Shown piece by piece: positions 6,634 to 12,578 of a stretch of 12,578 bases of DNA. The number at the start of each line of letters is the position of its first letter. Within the stretch, counting starts at the first letter, position 1. The stretch covers positions 1-12,578 of the forward strand of contig JADFNI010000032.1 in the NCBI GenBank assembly GCA_022563455.1. The letters are read 5' to 3'. Source of the DNA: Nanobdellota archaeon (lineage in GTDB: Archaea; Nanobdellota; Nanobdellia; Pacearchaeales; GW2011-AR1). The translations under genes and the position numbers were made by a program. The notes beneath the pieces were generated by a model that was not told the origin of the DNA, searched no databases, and saw only the letters and a program-made list of their open reading frames with translations.

Positions 6634-7278
6634 CTAACCATTCTTCTTCAAAATCTTAAGAAGTCGTCCAAGCTCTCTAAAATCCTTAATTATATAATCA
6701 GGCCTCTGAGCCTTAATAGTTTTCAAATCAGACCAAGAACATTTGTTATGAATAGCAACAGAAACACACCCGGCAGATCTAGAATATTCAATATCAGTAA
6801 AACGATCTCCAACATAAATAACCTCGCTAGGTTTAACATTAATCTTCCGATAAATTTTACGAATCATTTTATCCTTAGTACTAAATTTATCACTTCCATA
6901 AATTCCCGAAAATATACTCTTAATCTCAAGACTCTTCAATAATTTTTTGATAACAAAAGTCTCCGAATTAGATATGATAAACAGTTTATAGTCTTCAGAA
7001 ATTTTAAACAAAGGTTTCAAAGAAACACAAGACTTAATCTTCTCTTTAGTAAATAAACCATAATGCTTGTAAAACCTCCTTCTCATAGCGTCAATATGTC
7101 CGGGATTTATTCCCATTTTCTTGAATAAAACAAAAAGTTCCGTACCCATATTTTTTACAACCTTAATCTTATCAATTTCAGATTCAAAGTCATCAAAAGT
7201 TCTCACAAATGCCTTAAAAAAAGCTCCCCTAGTATCTGCAATAGTTCCATCAAAATCAAAAAATACAGCTTTTATCAT
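6634..7278 (-). CDS. HAD-superfamily phosphatase, phosphoglycolate phosphatase-like
   Basis: A 214-residue cytoplasmic hydrolase. Motif I is FFDFDGTIADT (6-16, nucleophile D8, acid/base D10). A helical cap follows (about 17-95). Motif II is FIISNS (Ser103), motif III Lys is in STKDKM (about 134-138), and motif IV is YVGDRFTDIEYSRSAG (D158, D162). The set is complete, so it should be an active phosphomonoesterase; the substrate is not evident (phosphoglycolate, a nucleotide or a sugar phosphate are possible). It starts one base after the stop codon of the receptor-like gene, implying one operon. Its 3' end is repeated as a remnant at 5759-5960. Confidence 0.88.
   Translation of the reverse strand: MIKAVFFDFDGTIADTRGAFFKAFVRTFDDFESEIDKIKVVKNMGTELFVLFKKMGINPGHIDAMRRRFYKHYGLFTKEKIKSCVSLKPLFKISEDYKLFIISNSETFVIKKLLKSLEIKSIFSGIYGSDKFSTKDKMIRKIYRKINVKPSEVIYVGDRFTDIEYSRSAGCVSVAIHNKCSWSDLKTIKAQRPDYIIKDFRELGRLLKILKKNG
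6671..6776. repeat. Direct repeat copy 2 (HAD 3' tract)
   Basis: Partner of 5805-5910, 103/106 identical, within the intact HAD gene (roughly the last 50 codons, excluding the final dozen). Start-to-start distance is 866 bp; the second toxin-antitoxin pair lies between the copies. Confidence 0.95.
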
Positions 7279-7279
7279 G

Positions 7280-9418
7280 CTACATCCTCTTTAATAAATC
7301 CTTAAGTTTTGCCGCATTAGCTTCTCTGTCTTTTATTTCAGTAACTTCATAAATTTGATTCTTTCCAATCTCATGAACTTTATGGGTCTTCAAATCTCTC
7401 ATCATTTTTCTTCTTTTCTCATCAGATACAAGAAGCTTAGAAGAATCCGAATCCGAAATTCGTTTAGCTAAAGAAATAATATTTCCAAGACTAGTATATC
7501 TTAACTTTCCACCTTTTTTTGATGAGACAAGGTCTCCCAAATGAACCCCCATATTAAATTCAATTTTCTCTCTGAATTTTTTGTTAAAGTCTTCGAGGCC
7601 TCTTTTAATTTCAAACCCAGATTTCACAGCAAGTAGTTCATTATTGTAGGTTTTAGTAACGAGGGGAGAAAAAACAATAAATGCATGATTTTCCTTCCAG
7701 TCCACAAGTCCCTTATTTCCCCGAGCTTCATTAATTACATTAACAAGAGCGGTTTTAGCATGCGTTTTCATCGAAGTCAAATTCTTAATGCTCAACGCAA
7801 GAACAGCAGATTTATGCTTTTCCCCCTTAAGGACCAATGTAGCCTCAGCAACTCCAGTTTTTTTGCTAGTTAAATCAACCATAGTATCATCCTTAGGACC
7901 GTGACTAGAATCTAGTCCAACAACCTTTGGAGATTTATTAGTCAAATTAAGACTATTAGACATATCACTTCGAATACTCCTTGGAATTTTACCTTTCGCA
8001 AGTGCCCCAACATCTCCAATTTTTTGAATCTTCAACGGAAATTTATTCTTCAATCCCTTAATTCTATTAGCCGTATCATTTAGTTTTTCTCTAAAGTTAC
8101 TAGGTCCAAGAGTCTTAGTTTTTTTTGATTTAAGTAAAAAAGTAATTGCAGTAAGTCCAATTACAATAATTAAAAAAATCCAAACGATATAATAGCTAGA
8201 AAAAGGTCCAACGTCTTTCAAACTTTTAACAGAGATCGCTCGTCCAGTAAGAAGAACTGTGCCATCAATAAAACTATCCCCATCACCTACAGAAACGCTA
8301 TACTCTCCAGAAGGAGCCTTCAAACTAAACTTCCGAACATCTCCAACCTCAATAACAAGATCCAATTGATTAGTATCGTTTCCAATTTGAACGTCAATTG
8401 TCTTATTGTAAACAACATTACCAACATTTGTAATAATCAAAACAGTTTCGTTAATTTCAAATTCAACTTTTTGAACTTCTAAAACTTGAAATTCCCTCTC
8501 TTCAAAGATATCTCCAAAACGACTAATTACTCTCCATACTCCTGCAGTAGAATTCGTATCAAAATAAAAATCCTCAAACTCCCCAGTTTGAATACTAAGA
8601 TCTCTTTCTTCAAGATTTGGTGAACTAAGTCTAATAAGTATTTCCCCTTCCATTTCCTCCCCTGCCTGATCAAATACTTCAGCACCAATGCTTAAAACTT
8701 CTCCAGGACTAACTTCTGAATCTGAAAGACTAATAACAATAAAAGAAGGAACTTGGTTAATGCTAAATGAAATCTCTGCACCTCCATGATTCAAAGTTCC
8801 ACTATTTCCAACATCATATGCAGAAATATTCAATTTATAAATTCCAGCTTCAGTAGTTGGAGACATATAAAAAGATTCACTAGCAAATCCAGAAACGATA
8901 GCCTTACTAAATGTATAATCTCCATTAATATCTACAAAGCCATCCACCAATTCACCATTTGCATTAACAGCATTAATTCGAAGAGTAATCAAATCTGTCG
9001 GATCATAAACAGTTTTATCAAGTGTCACTTCAACATCCATCTTATCACTTATCTGAAAAGAACCAGTAGAGGAGGCTCCCGAATTAAGAGATGTTCGAAT
9101 TCTACATTCTCCAAGAACTTCACCAAAATCTTCAATATCTAAATCATTTTTATCAAGAATTTTAGAAACAGCATAGGAAATCTCTTCGTCATCCGAAAAG
9201 GTATTGGCAGGAATCTTTACAAGTGTTGTTGTCCTATTTCCACAAACCAAATCAATCTTCAAATTTCCAGTATAACTACCTACAATTCCAGAAACAACAA
9301 TATGCATTTTGTCCCCAAGACTATAAACTCCAAGTGGCTCAGATAATGTAAGTTCGGCAAGGACAAACGAGCTCATAAGAACAAACACCAAAAGCACACC
9401 AAATAGTTTTTTCCACAT
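7280..9418 (-). CDS. Receptor-like membrane protein with a degenerate class III nucleotide cyclase domain
   Basis: A 712-residue type I membrane protein. The signal peptide is 1-21 (MWKK..., ending FVLA). Residues about 22-400 are extracellular, in about four beta-sandwich units with macroglobulin/Ig-like patterns such as VEVTLDKTVYDPTDLITLRI (129-148) and SEVSPGEVLSIGAEVFDQ (234-251), plus several N-x-S/T sites. The membrane span is about 409-429. A basic linker (430-520) leads to residues 525-695, which follow the class III adenylate/guanylate cyclase domain in order: ALSIKNLTSM (541-550), KENHAFIVF (575-583), FNMGVHLGDLVSS (621-633), LRYTSLGNIISLAKRIS (639-655), LLVSDE (662-667) and the closing IYEVTEI. 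The metal Asp positions read Ser543 and Asn577, and the transition-state Asn reads Ser649, while Arg653 remains. It is therefore probably not a cyclase but a sensor or scaffold. It is co-transcribed with the HAD gene. Confidence 0.72.
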   Translation of the reverse strand: MWKKLFGVLLVFVLMSSFVLAELTLSEPLGVYSLGDKMHIVVSGIVGSYTGNLKIDLVCGNRTTTLVKIPANTFSDDEEISYAVSKILDKNDLDIEDFGEVLGECRIRTSLNSGASSTGSFQISDKMDVEVTLDKTVYDPTDLITLRINAVNANGELVDGFVDINGDYTFSKAIVSGFASESFYMSPTTEAGIYKLNISAYDVGNSGTLNHGGAEISFSINQVPSFIVISLSDSEVSPGEVLSIGAEVFDQAGEEMEGEILIRLSSPNLEERDLSIQTGEFEDFYFDTNSTAGVWRVISRFGDIFEEREFQVLEVQKVEFEINETVLIITNVGNVVYNKTIDVQIGNDTNQLDLVIEVGDVRKFSLKAPSGEYSVSVGDGDSFIDGTVLLTGRAISVKSLKDVGPFSSYYIVWIFLIIVIGLTAITFLLKSKKTKTLGPSNFREKLNDTANRIKGLKNKFPLKIQKIGDVGALAKGKIPRSIRSDMSNSLNLTNKSPKVVGLDSSHGPKDDTMVDLTSKKTGVAEATLVLKGEKHKSAVLALSIKNLTSMKTHAKTALVNVINEARGNKGLVDWKENHAFIVFSPLVTKTYNNELLAVKSGFEIKRGLEDFNKKFREKIEFNMGVHLGDLVSSKKGGKLRYTSLGNIISLAKRISDSDSSKLLVSDEKRRKMMRDLKTHKVHEIGKNQIYEVTEIKDREANAAKLKDLLKRM

Positions 9419-9440
9419 AGTCTCAGGAGTAGATTTTACT

Positions 9441-9450
9441 ATTTAAATAT
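9441..9450 (-). promoter_or_regulatory. TATA-like box for the receptor-HAD operon
   Basis: On the minus strand ATATTTAAAT, 23-32 bp before the ATG at 9418, giving a leaderless start. Confidence 0.55.
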
Positions 9451-9477
9451 AACTAAGATAAATCACGCTGGTTAGAT

Positions 9478-10062
9478 TTAATCAAAAAATCTTTCAGGAA
9501 ATTTTCCAAATTGTTCCATTAAAAAATCATGCCTACTTTGAAATCTATCACGAATTTCCTTCAAGACAACTTTTTTATCCCAATCTTTCAAAGCCTTTTT
9601 AATGTTGTCTTCTAGCAATTCTTCAATTTCTTTTTCACTATTTTCATACCAGTAAATGCTAAAAAATGGCCCAATAAGATGAGCAACACCATCAACAGAG
9701 GACATAATTTGAATTTCAATAGCAGAATTTTTCAAATCTTTTTTCTCATCCATTATTTCAACATATCTAGATACTTTATTGACAAATTCTTCATCGAACC
9801 CAATTTCAAGAAGTATTTTTCTATCCGTTTTTAAAGCCAATTCCTTATTCTTATTTATTCCGAGTATTTTGTCATAGTCATGCAACCAAACCATAACATC
9901 CAATATATTTTTATCTGCATCAGGGTATTTTAAATATAATTCTTCCACGAGTCTCTCAATTATCTCTAAATGATATTTTAAGTACCATTTATGATGGATA
10001 AACTTGGGATCATTGCATTTTTCCATAACATGGTTTTTAAATTTAAGAATTAATTCTTCCAT
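9478..10062 (-). CDS. HD-domain phosphohydrolase
   Basis: A 194-residue soluble, mostly helical protein. The metal ligands of the HD superfamily are all present: His31 (YHLEIIERL), the HD doublet His61-Asp62 in VWLHDYDK, and the distal Asp124 in SSVDGVAHL. The region after residue 130 (YWYENSEKEIEELLED...) is a helical extension. HD proteins hydrolyse phosphate esters such as nucleotides or cyclic nucleotides; the substrate here is unknown. It is read away from trpS and starts at an ATG at leaderless distance from a TATA box. It is a separate unit from the receptor gene, with 59 bp between its stop and the receptor start. Confidence 0.85.
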   Translation of the reverse strand: MEELILKFKNHVMEKCNDPKFIHHKWYLKYHLEIIERLVEELYLKYPDADKNILDVMVWLHDYDKILGINKNKELALKTDRKILLEIGFDEEFVNKVSRYVEIMDEKKDLKNSAIEIQIMSSVDGVAHLIGPFFSIYWYENSEKEIEELLEDNIKKALKDWDKKVVLKEIRDRFQSRHDFLMEQFGKFPERFFD

Positions 10063-10084
10063 ACATTTTAATCTATAAATTTAG

Positions 10085-10092
10085 TTATAAAT
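10085..10092 (-). promoter_or_regulatory. TATA box for the HD-domain gene
   Basis: On the minus strand ATTTATAA, 23-30 bp before the ATG at 10062; leaderless spacing. Confidence 0.6.
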
Positions 10093-10124
10093 CTTCCTAG
10101 ATCCAAGCAAAAAAGATAATCAAA

Positions 10125-10132
10125 TTTATAAA
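10125..10132 (+). promoter_or_regulatory. TATA box upstream of the trpS leader
   Basis: TTTATAAA, 22-29 bp before the ATG at 10154 but 217-224 bp before the trpS ATG at 10349. Transcription is predicted to begin at the upstream ATG, leaving trpS behind a leader of about 195 nt, unlike the other leaderless genes here. Confidence 0.65.
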
Positions 10133-10153
10133 CACTCCCTCCCTAGAACAACA

Positions 10154-10333
10154 ATGAAAGAGGTTAGTCAAAAGAAACTTTTGGAATCTAAGTTTTTCTA
10201 CTTTGCTCCAATTAAGGGGTACACCGAGCGGTGCAATAGAATTTCTTTTTTCAAAAAAGAAAGAGTCAAATTAAATAGTCAAAGCGCAGCCTTGGAAAGG
10301 ATTCTTTTGCTTCGTGGGAATCTTTTCTTTTAA
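10154..10333 (+). CDS. 59-codon upstream ORF in frame with trpS
   Basis: ATG to TAA encoding 59 basic residues, starting MKEVSQKKLLESKFF and ending ILLLRGNLFF. The ATG sits at leaderless distance from the TATA box at 10125-10132. The frame is that of trpS: after the TAA at 10331-10333, five sense codons lead to the trpS ATG. I see no family resemblance. It may be a translated leader peptide, the product of an insertion into the original start region, or untranslated RNA. Both hairpins (10242-10262 and 10321-10341) fall in or over its 3' part. Confidence 0.35.
   Translation: MKEVSQKKLLESKFFYFAPIKGYTERCNRISFFKKERVKLNSQSAALERILLLRGNLFF
10239..10278 (+). repeat. Hairpin module, copy 1 (trpS leader)
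   Basis: A 40-bp unit. It has a polypyrimidine arm (10242-10251), a central C and the complementary polypurine arm (10253-10262), then GAGTCAAAT (10263-10271) and TAAATAG. It aligns without gaps to 10318-10357 (31/40 identical). Confidence 0.8.
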
Positions 10334-10357
10334 AGAAAAGAGAGTCAAATGAAAGAG
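10318..10357 (+). repeat. Hairpin module, copy 2, overlapping the trpS start codon
   Basis: A 40-bp unit with arms 10321-10330 and 10332-10341 around one T, followed by GAGTCAAAT (10342-10350), whose last two bases are the A and T of the trpS ATG, then GAAAGAG. Six of the nine differences from copy 1 form three compensatory pairs, so the stem is conserved although the sequence is not. The stem ends 7 nt before the trpS ATG and could mask it from ribosomes. Confidence 0.8.
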
Positions 10358-11455
10358 ATGAAAATTACCCCATGGGAAGTTGAGGGTGAACTTGATTATG
10401 ATAGATTAATTAAACAGTTTGGAACAACTCCAATTTCAAAAGATATTCTTGAAAAATTAAAGGATTGTCATCCAATTTTAAGAAGGGGACTTTATTTTTC
10501 TCACAGAGACTTTGATAAATGGCTAAAAGCGAGTGCTCAGGGAAAAAAAGTTTCAGTTATTATTGGAAGGGGACCTTCGCAGAAGATGCATATAGGCCAT
10601 TTAATCCCATTCATTGTCGCAAAATCTCTTCAAGATAAATTTAATTGTGATGTTTATATTCCAATTTCAGATGATGAAAAGTTCTTCGTTAAAAAAGACT
10701 TAACACAAGAAGATGCAATGAAGTATTCAAAAGATAATATCTTAGATTTAATCGCATTAGGCTTTAATCCAAAAAAGACTTTTATATTTCAAGACTTCGT
10801 TTATACGGATATCTACAGATACGCAGCTCTTATCGCAAAAAAAATAACTTATTCTCAAGTAAAAGCAATATTTGGCTTAACTCCTGAAAAAAACATTGGT
10901 TGGTCTTTTTATCCTGCAGTCCAAGCCGCCCATATATTATATCCTCAGTTCCACACAAGACCTCATTTAACAGTAACGCCAACTGGAATTGATCAGGATC
11001 CATTTATCAGACTAACAAGAGACATTGCAACGGGAAAAGAAATTAATTTAGAAAAACCAACAGCGATCCATTCAAAATTCATACCTTCATTGTACGGCGA
11101 ATCAAAAATGTCTTCCTCTGGAAATGGAGTAATATTTTTATCTGATGACCCCGAAACCATAAAGAAAAAAATAAACAAATATGCATTCTCAGGTGGACAA
11201 GTTTCAATAGATATGCACAGGAAGCATGGAGGAAATACAGAAATAGATGTATCTTTTCAATATCTAAAAGCAATTTTTGAAAGTGACGACAAAAAACTAG
11301 AAGACATTAAACAAAAATATGAAGCGGGTCTAATGTTAACAGGAGAATTAAAAGCAATTTTAATAGACAAAATAAACGCATTTCTAAAAGAACATAAAAT
11401 AAAAAAGAAAGCCGCAGAGAAAATTGTTAGTAAGTTTATTATAAAGAATTCTTAA
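10349..11455 (+). CDS. trpS: Tryptophanyl-tRNA synthetase
   Basis: A 368-residue class Ic synthetase that charges tRNA-Trp in the cytoplasm. The N-terminus MKEMKITPWEVEGELDYDRLI is the usual archaeal/eukaryotic TrpRS opening. The ATP motif is GRGPSQKMHIGHLIPF (73-88, canonical HIGH at 81-84), then ISDDEKF (106-112). The tryptophan-pocket blocks are YPAVQAAHILYPQF (188-201) and PTGIDQDPFIRLTRD (211-225), and the ATP loop is SKMSSSG (252-258). A C-terminal tRNA-recognition region follows, and the length is normal. The ATG at 10349 is supported by the family N-terminus rather than by promoter spacing, since the TATA box is over 200 bp away. It ends 7 bp before the convergent KaiC-like gene. Confidence 0.96.
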   Translation: MKEMKITPWEVEGELDYDRLIKQFGTTPISKDILEKLKDCHPILRRGLYFSHRDFDKWLKASAQGKKVSVIIGRGPSQKMHIGHLIPFIVAKSLQDKFNCDVYIPISDDEKFFVKKDLTQEDAMKYSKDNILDLIALGFNPKKTFIFQDFVYTDIYRYAALIAKKITYSQVKAIFGLTPEKNIGWSFYPAVQAAHILYPQFHTRPHLTVTPTGIDQDPFIRLTRDIATGKEINLEKPTAIHSKFIPSLYGESKMSSSGNGVIFLSDDPETIKKKINKYAFSGGQVSIDMHRKHGGNTEIDVSFQYLKAIFESDDKKLEDIKQKYEAGLMLTGELKAILIDKINAFLKEHKIKKKAAEKIVSKFIIKNS

Positions 11456-11462
11456 TTAAACT

Positions 11463-12200
11463 CTAACTTTTCTTTGAAGCCCCACCCTTATTAACAGCAA
11501 TTTCAACCCCCTTAGTTCCAATTCTCATAGGAACTGGAGTCCTAATATGATTCGTTCTTCTCATCTTCACGATTCTTATAGCCCTGTCAGCACCGTCAGA
11601 TCCAGTAGCTATAGCAGCCTCGTGAAAAATAGTAACAGAATCAGATAAAAACCTAAGAATATCAGTCTTAGTCCACTCCCCAGTCGGAGTATGCATTCCG
11701 TCTCCTTCGAGAGTTTCATCAGCATAAACAGTCGTAACTCGAAGCCGTTTCATAAGAGTCGACAATTCAAAAATAGTATTTCTAATTTTTCCAGGCTCAC
11801 TCAAATGAAGCGCCAAAACCGACACAGGATCAAAACAAATTCTTTTAATATTATTTCTACTAATTATTCTTTTAAGCTCACTTTTCAATTCTTCAATAGA
11901 AGTTTGAGGCGCAAATCTCATAAATTTGATCTTACCTTCACTACTATATTTAGAAAAATCCCATCCATGAGCAATAGCATCATTTAAAGTTTCAATAATG
12001 TCTGGCTCAAAAGAACAATAAAGCCCATTCTCTCCAAACATAGAAGCCCCATTCCATAAGAACTGCAACAAAAAAGTACTCTTTCCAGATCCAGGACCTC
12101 CAACAATCAAATTATCACTGTTTCGAACAAATCCTCCTTCACAAAGACTATCAAATCCCTCTATTCCAGTAGGACACCTGTCCAATAAATCACCTGTCAT
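11463..12200 (-). CDS. KaiC/RAD55-like RecA-superfamily ATPase
   Basis: A 245-residue single-domain KaiC-like ATPase. It opens with CPTGIEGFDSLCEGGF (9-24), the signature before the nucleotide fold. Walker A is GGPGSGKST (34-42). YCSFEPD (61-67) holds the region of the catalytic glutamate, although the usual Glu pair is a single Glu65. Walker B is RICFDPVSVL (120-129, Asp124). Late segments TVYADE and RAIRIVKMRRTNH (206-218) close the fold. Archaea use such proteins as ATP-dependent regulators in signalling, archaellum/pilus assembly (FlaH-like) or DNA transactions; which applies here is not visible. It faces a small membrane protein across a shared promoter, which makes a membrane-associated role possible but unproven. 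Confidence 0.88.
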   Translation of the reverse strand: MTGDLLDRCPTGIEGFDSLCEGGFVRNSDNLIVGGPGSGKSTFLLQFLWNGASMFGENGLYCSFEPDIIETLNDAIAHGWDFSKYSSEGKIKFMRFAPQTSIEELKSELKRIISRNNIKRICFDPVSVLALHLSEPGKIRNTIFELSTLMKRLRVTTVYADETLEGDGMHTPTGEWTKTDILRFLSDSVTIFHEAAIATGSDGADRAIRIVKMRRTNHIRTPVPMRIGTKGVEIAVNKGGASKKS

Positions 12201-12221
12201 AAAATGATATAAGTATAAATC

Positions 12222-12229
12222 TTTATAAA
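12222..12229. promoter_or_regulatory. Symmetric TATA box shared by two divergent genes
   Basis: TTTATAAA, a perfect palindrome whose centre (between 12225 and 12226) is 25.5 bp from both the minus-strand ATG base at 12200 and the plus-strand ATG base at 12251. Both distances suit leaderless initiation. On the minus-strand side the upstream element is purine-rich (AAAGGAGAA), as expected of a BRE; on the plus side it is less so. A second TATA-like stretch lies at 12214-12220. Confidence 0.6.
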
Positions 12230-12250
12230 TTCTCCTTTTCTAATTAATTA

Positions 12251-12505
12251 ATGGATTGGGGTAAAGTTGTATTAATTTTTCAAGCAGGAATAACTCTCAT
12301 AATAGCAATGGTGTTTATGTCTCAATTGAATTTACTAGACACAGCAGAAATACAAGAGCTAAATATGGAATTTATCAACTATAATATCTTTGAAGAAAAC
12401 ACAAAAGAAATAATAGACATAAAAGCCCGTTATAAATCAGCGGCATATATTTTAAGCATTACAGGATTAATTGAATTGATAATCATCTCAAGAATCCTTA
12501 GATAG
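12251..12505 (+). CDS. Small two-span membrane protein of unknown function
   Basis: An 84-residue protein with a hydrophobic helix at about 5-25 (VVLIFQAGITLIIAMVFM), a polar acidic loop (about 27-62, with ELNMEFINYNIFEENTKE) and a second helix at about 65-81 (AAYILSITGLIELIIIS), ending in a basic SRILR. I do not recognise a family. It is divergent from the KaiC-like ATPase, with a common TATA box, so the two may be co-regulated. The 73 bp after its stop codon hold no recognisable feature. Confidence 0.65.
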   Translation: MDWGKVVLIFQAGITLIIAMVFMSQLNLLDTAEIQELNMEFINYNIFEENTKEIIDIKARYKSAAYILSITGLIELIIISRILR

Positions 12506-12578
12506 TATTTTAAACAGAAATAATTTAAGTTTTCTATGCAAATAAATCAAAATAAAATTTTGTCCCAATCCAGAGGTA

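Noticed and set aside
5805..6776. CRISPR array or integrated element suggested by the direct repeats
   Set aside because: There are only two repeat copies, they are coding sequence of a HAD gene, and no integrase, spacers or tRNA attachment site is present.
8786..9142. 118-codon open frame on the plus strand inside the receptor-like gene
   Set aside because: It lies opposite a well-supported 712-codon gene, is low-complexity (Ser/Asn/Ile-rich) as expected of antisense reading, and has no promoter or domain.
10163..10347. Insertion sequence or MITE bounded by a 10-bp target duplication in the trpS leader
   Set aside because: The flanking direct repeat is real, but the ends show no terminal inverted repeats and there is no transposase; kept only as a possible insertion or duplication.
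10154..10348. tRNA or T-box-like element in the trpS leader
   Set aside because: No T-arm or D-arm consensus or acceptor pairing can be formed, and T-boxes are a bacterial mechanism.
10154..11455. trpS with a 65-residue N-terminal extension by stop-codon readthrough of the in-frame upstream ORF
   Set aside because: The family N-terminus fits the ATG at 10349, and nothing around the TAA at 10331-10333 suggests recoding.
11691..11987. 98-codon open frame on the plus strand opposite the KaiC-like gene
   Set aside because: It is antisense to Walker-motif coding sequence; its Phe/Ser/Asn-rich composition marks it as a shadow frame.

Overview
The window looks like a piece of an AT-rich archaeal chromosome, most likely from a DPANN lineage such as Pacearchaeota or Woesearchaeota; the group assignment is inference. 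The evidence is: tyrosyl- and tryptophanyl-tRNA synthetases of the archaeal/eukaryotic type, a KaiC/RAD55-like RecA ATPase, a DUF2339 membrane protein, and TATA boxes (mostly TTTATAAA) placed 22-32 bp before start codons with no Shine-Dalgarno sequence, which is the layout of leaderless archaeal genes. Genes are tightly packed, and several pairs converge with 1-30 bp between stop codons.

Left third (1-4270): the 3' part of tyrS; then an overlapping two-gene surface unit, a multi-pass DUF2339 membrane protein followed by a secreted, membrane-anchored protein with thrombospondin type-3 calcium repeats; then a possible leaderless 28-codon ORF in front of a small protein with two Cys4 zinc-ribbon-like modules.

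Middle (4271-7278): a RelE/ParE-type toxin-antitoxin pair on the minus strand, a PP-loop tRNA thiolation-type enzyme (ThiI/MnmA-like), a decayed copy of a HAD phosphatase gene, a second toxin-antitoxin pair with a tandem palindromic operator, and the intact HAD gene. The decayed and intact HAD copies share a 106-bp tract at 103/106 identity, so the second toxin-antitoxin pair sits between two direct repeats.

Right half (7280-12578): the HAD gene follows, with a 1-bp gap, a 712-residue receptor-like protein. That protein has a signal peptide, beta-sandwich ectodomain, single membrane span and a cytoplasmic domain that resembles a class III nucleotide cyclase but lacks the catalytic metal-binding aspartates. 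Then come an HD-domain phosphohydrolase, trpS behind an unusual leader, a KaiC-like ATPase, and a divergent small membrane protein.

The points most worth a second look are: the receptor-like degenerate cyclase; the trpS leader, which carries two copies of a 40-bp hairpin module with three compensatory base-pair changes and lies between two copies of the start-site sequence; the HAD gene/pseudogene arrangement around a toxin-antitoxin pair; and a palindromic TATA box exactly midway between two divergent start codons (12200 and 12251). No rRNA, tRNA, CRISPR array, insertion sequence or replication origin was recognised.
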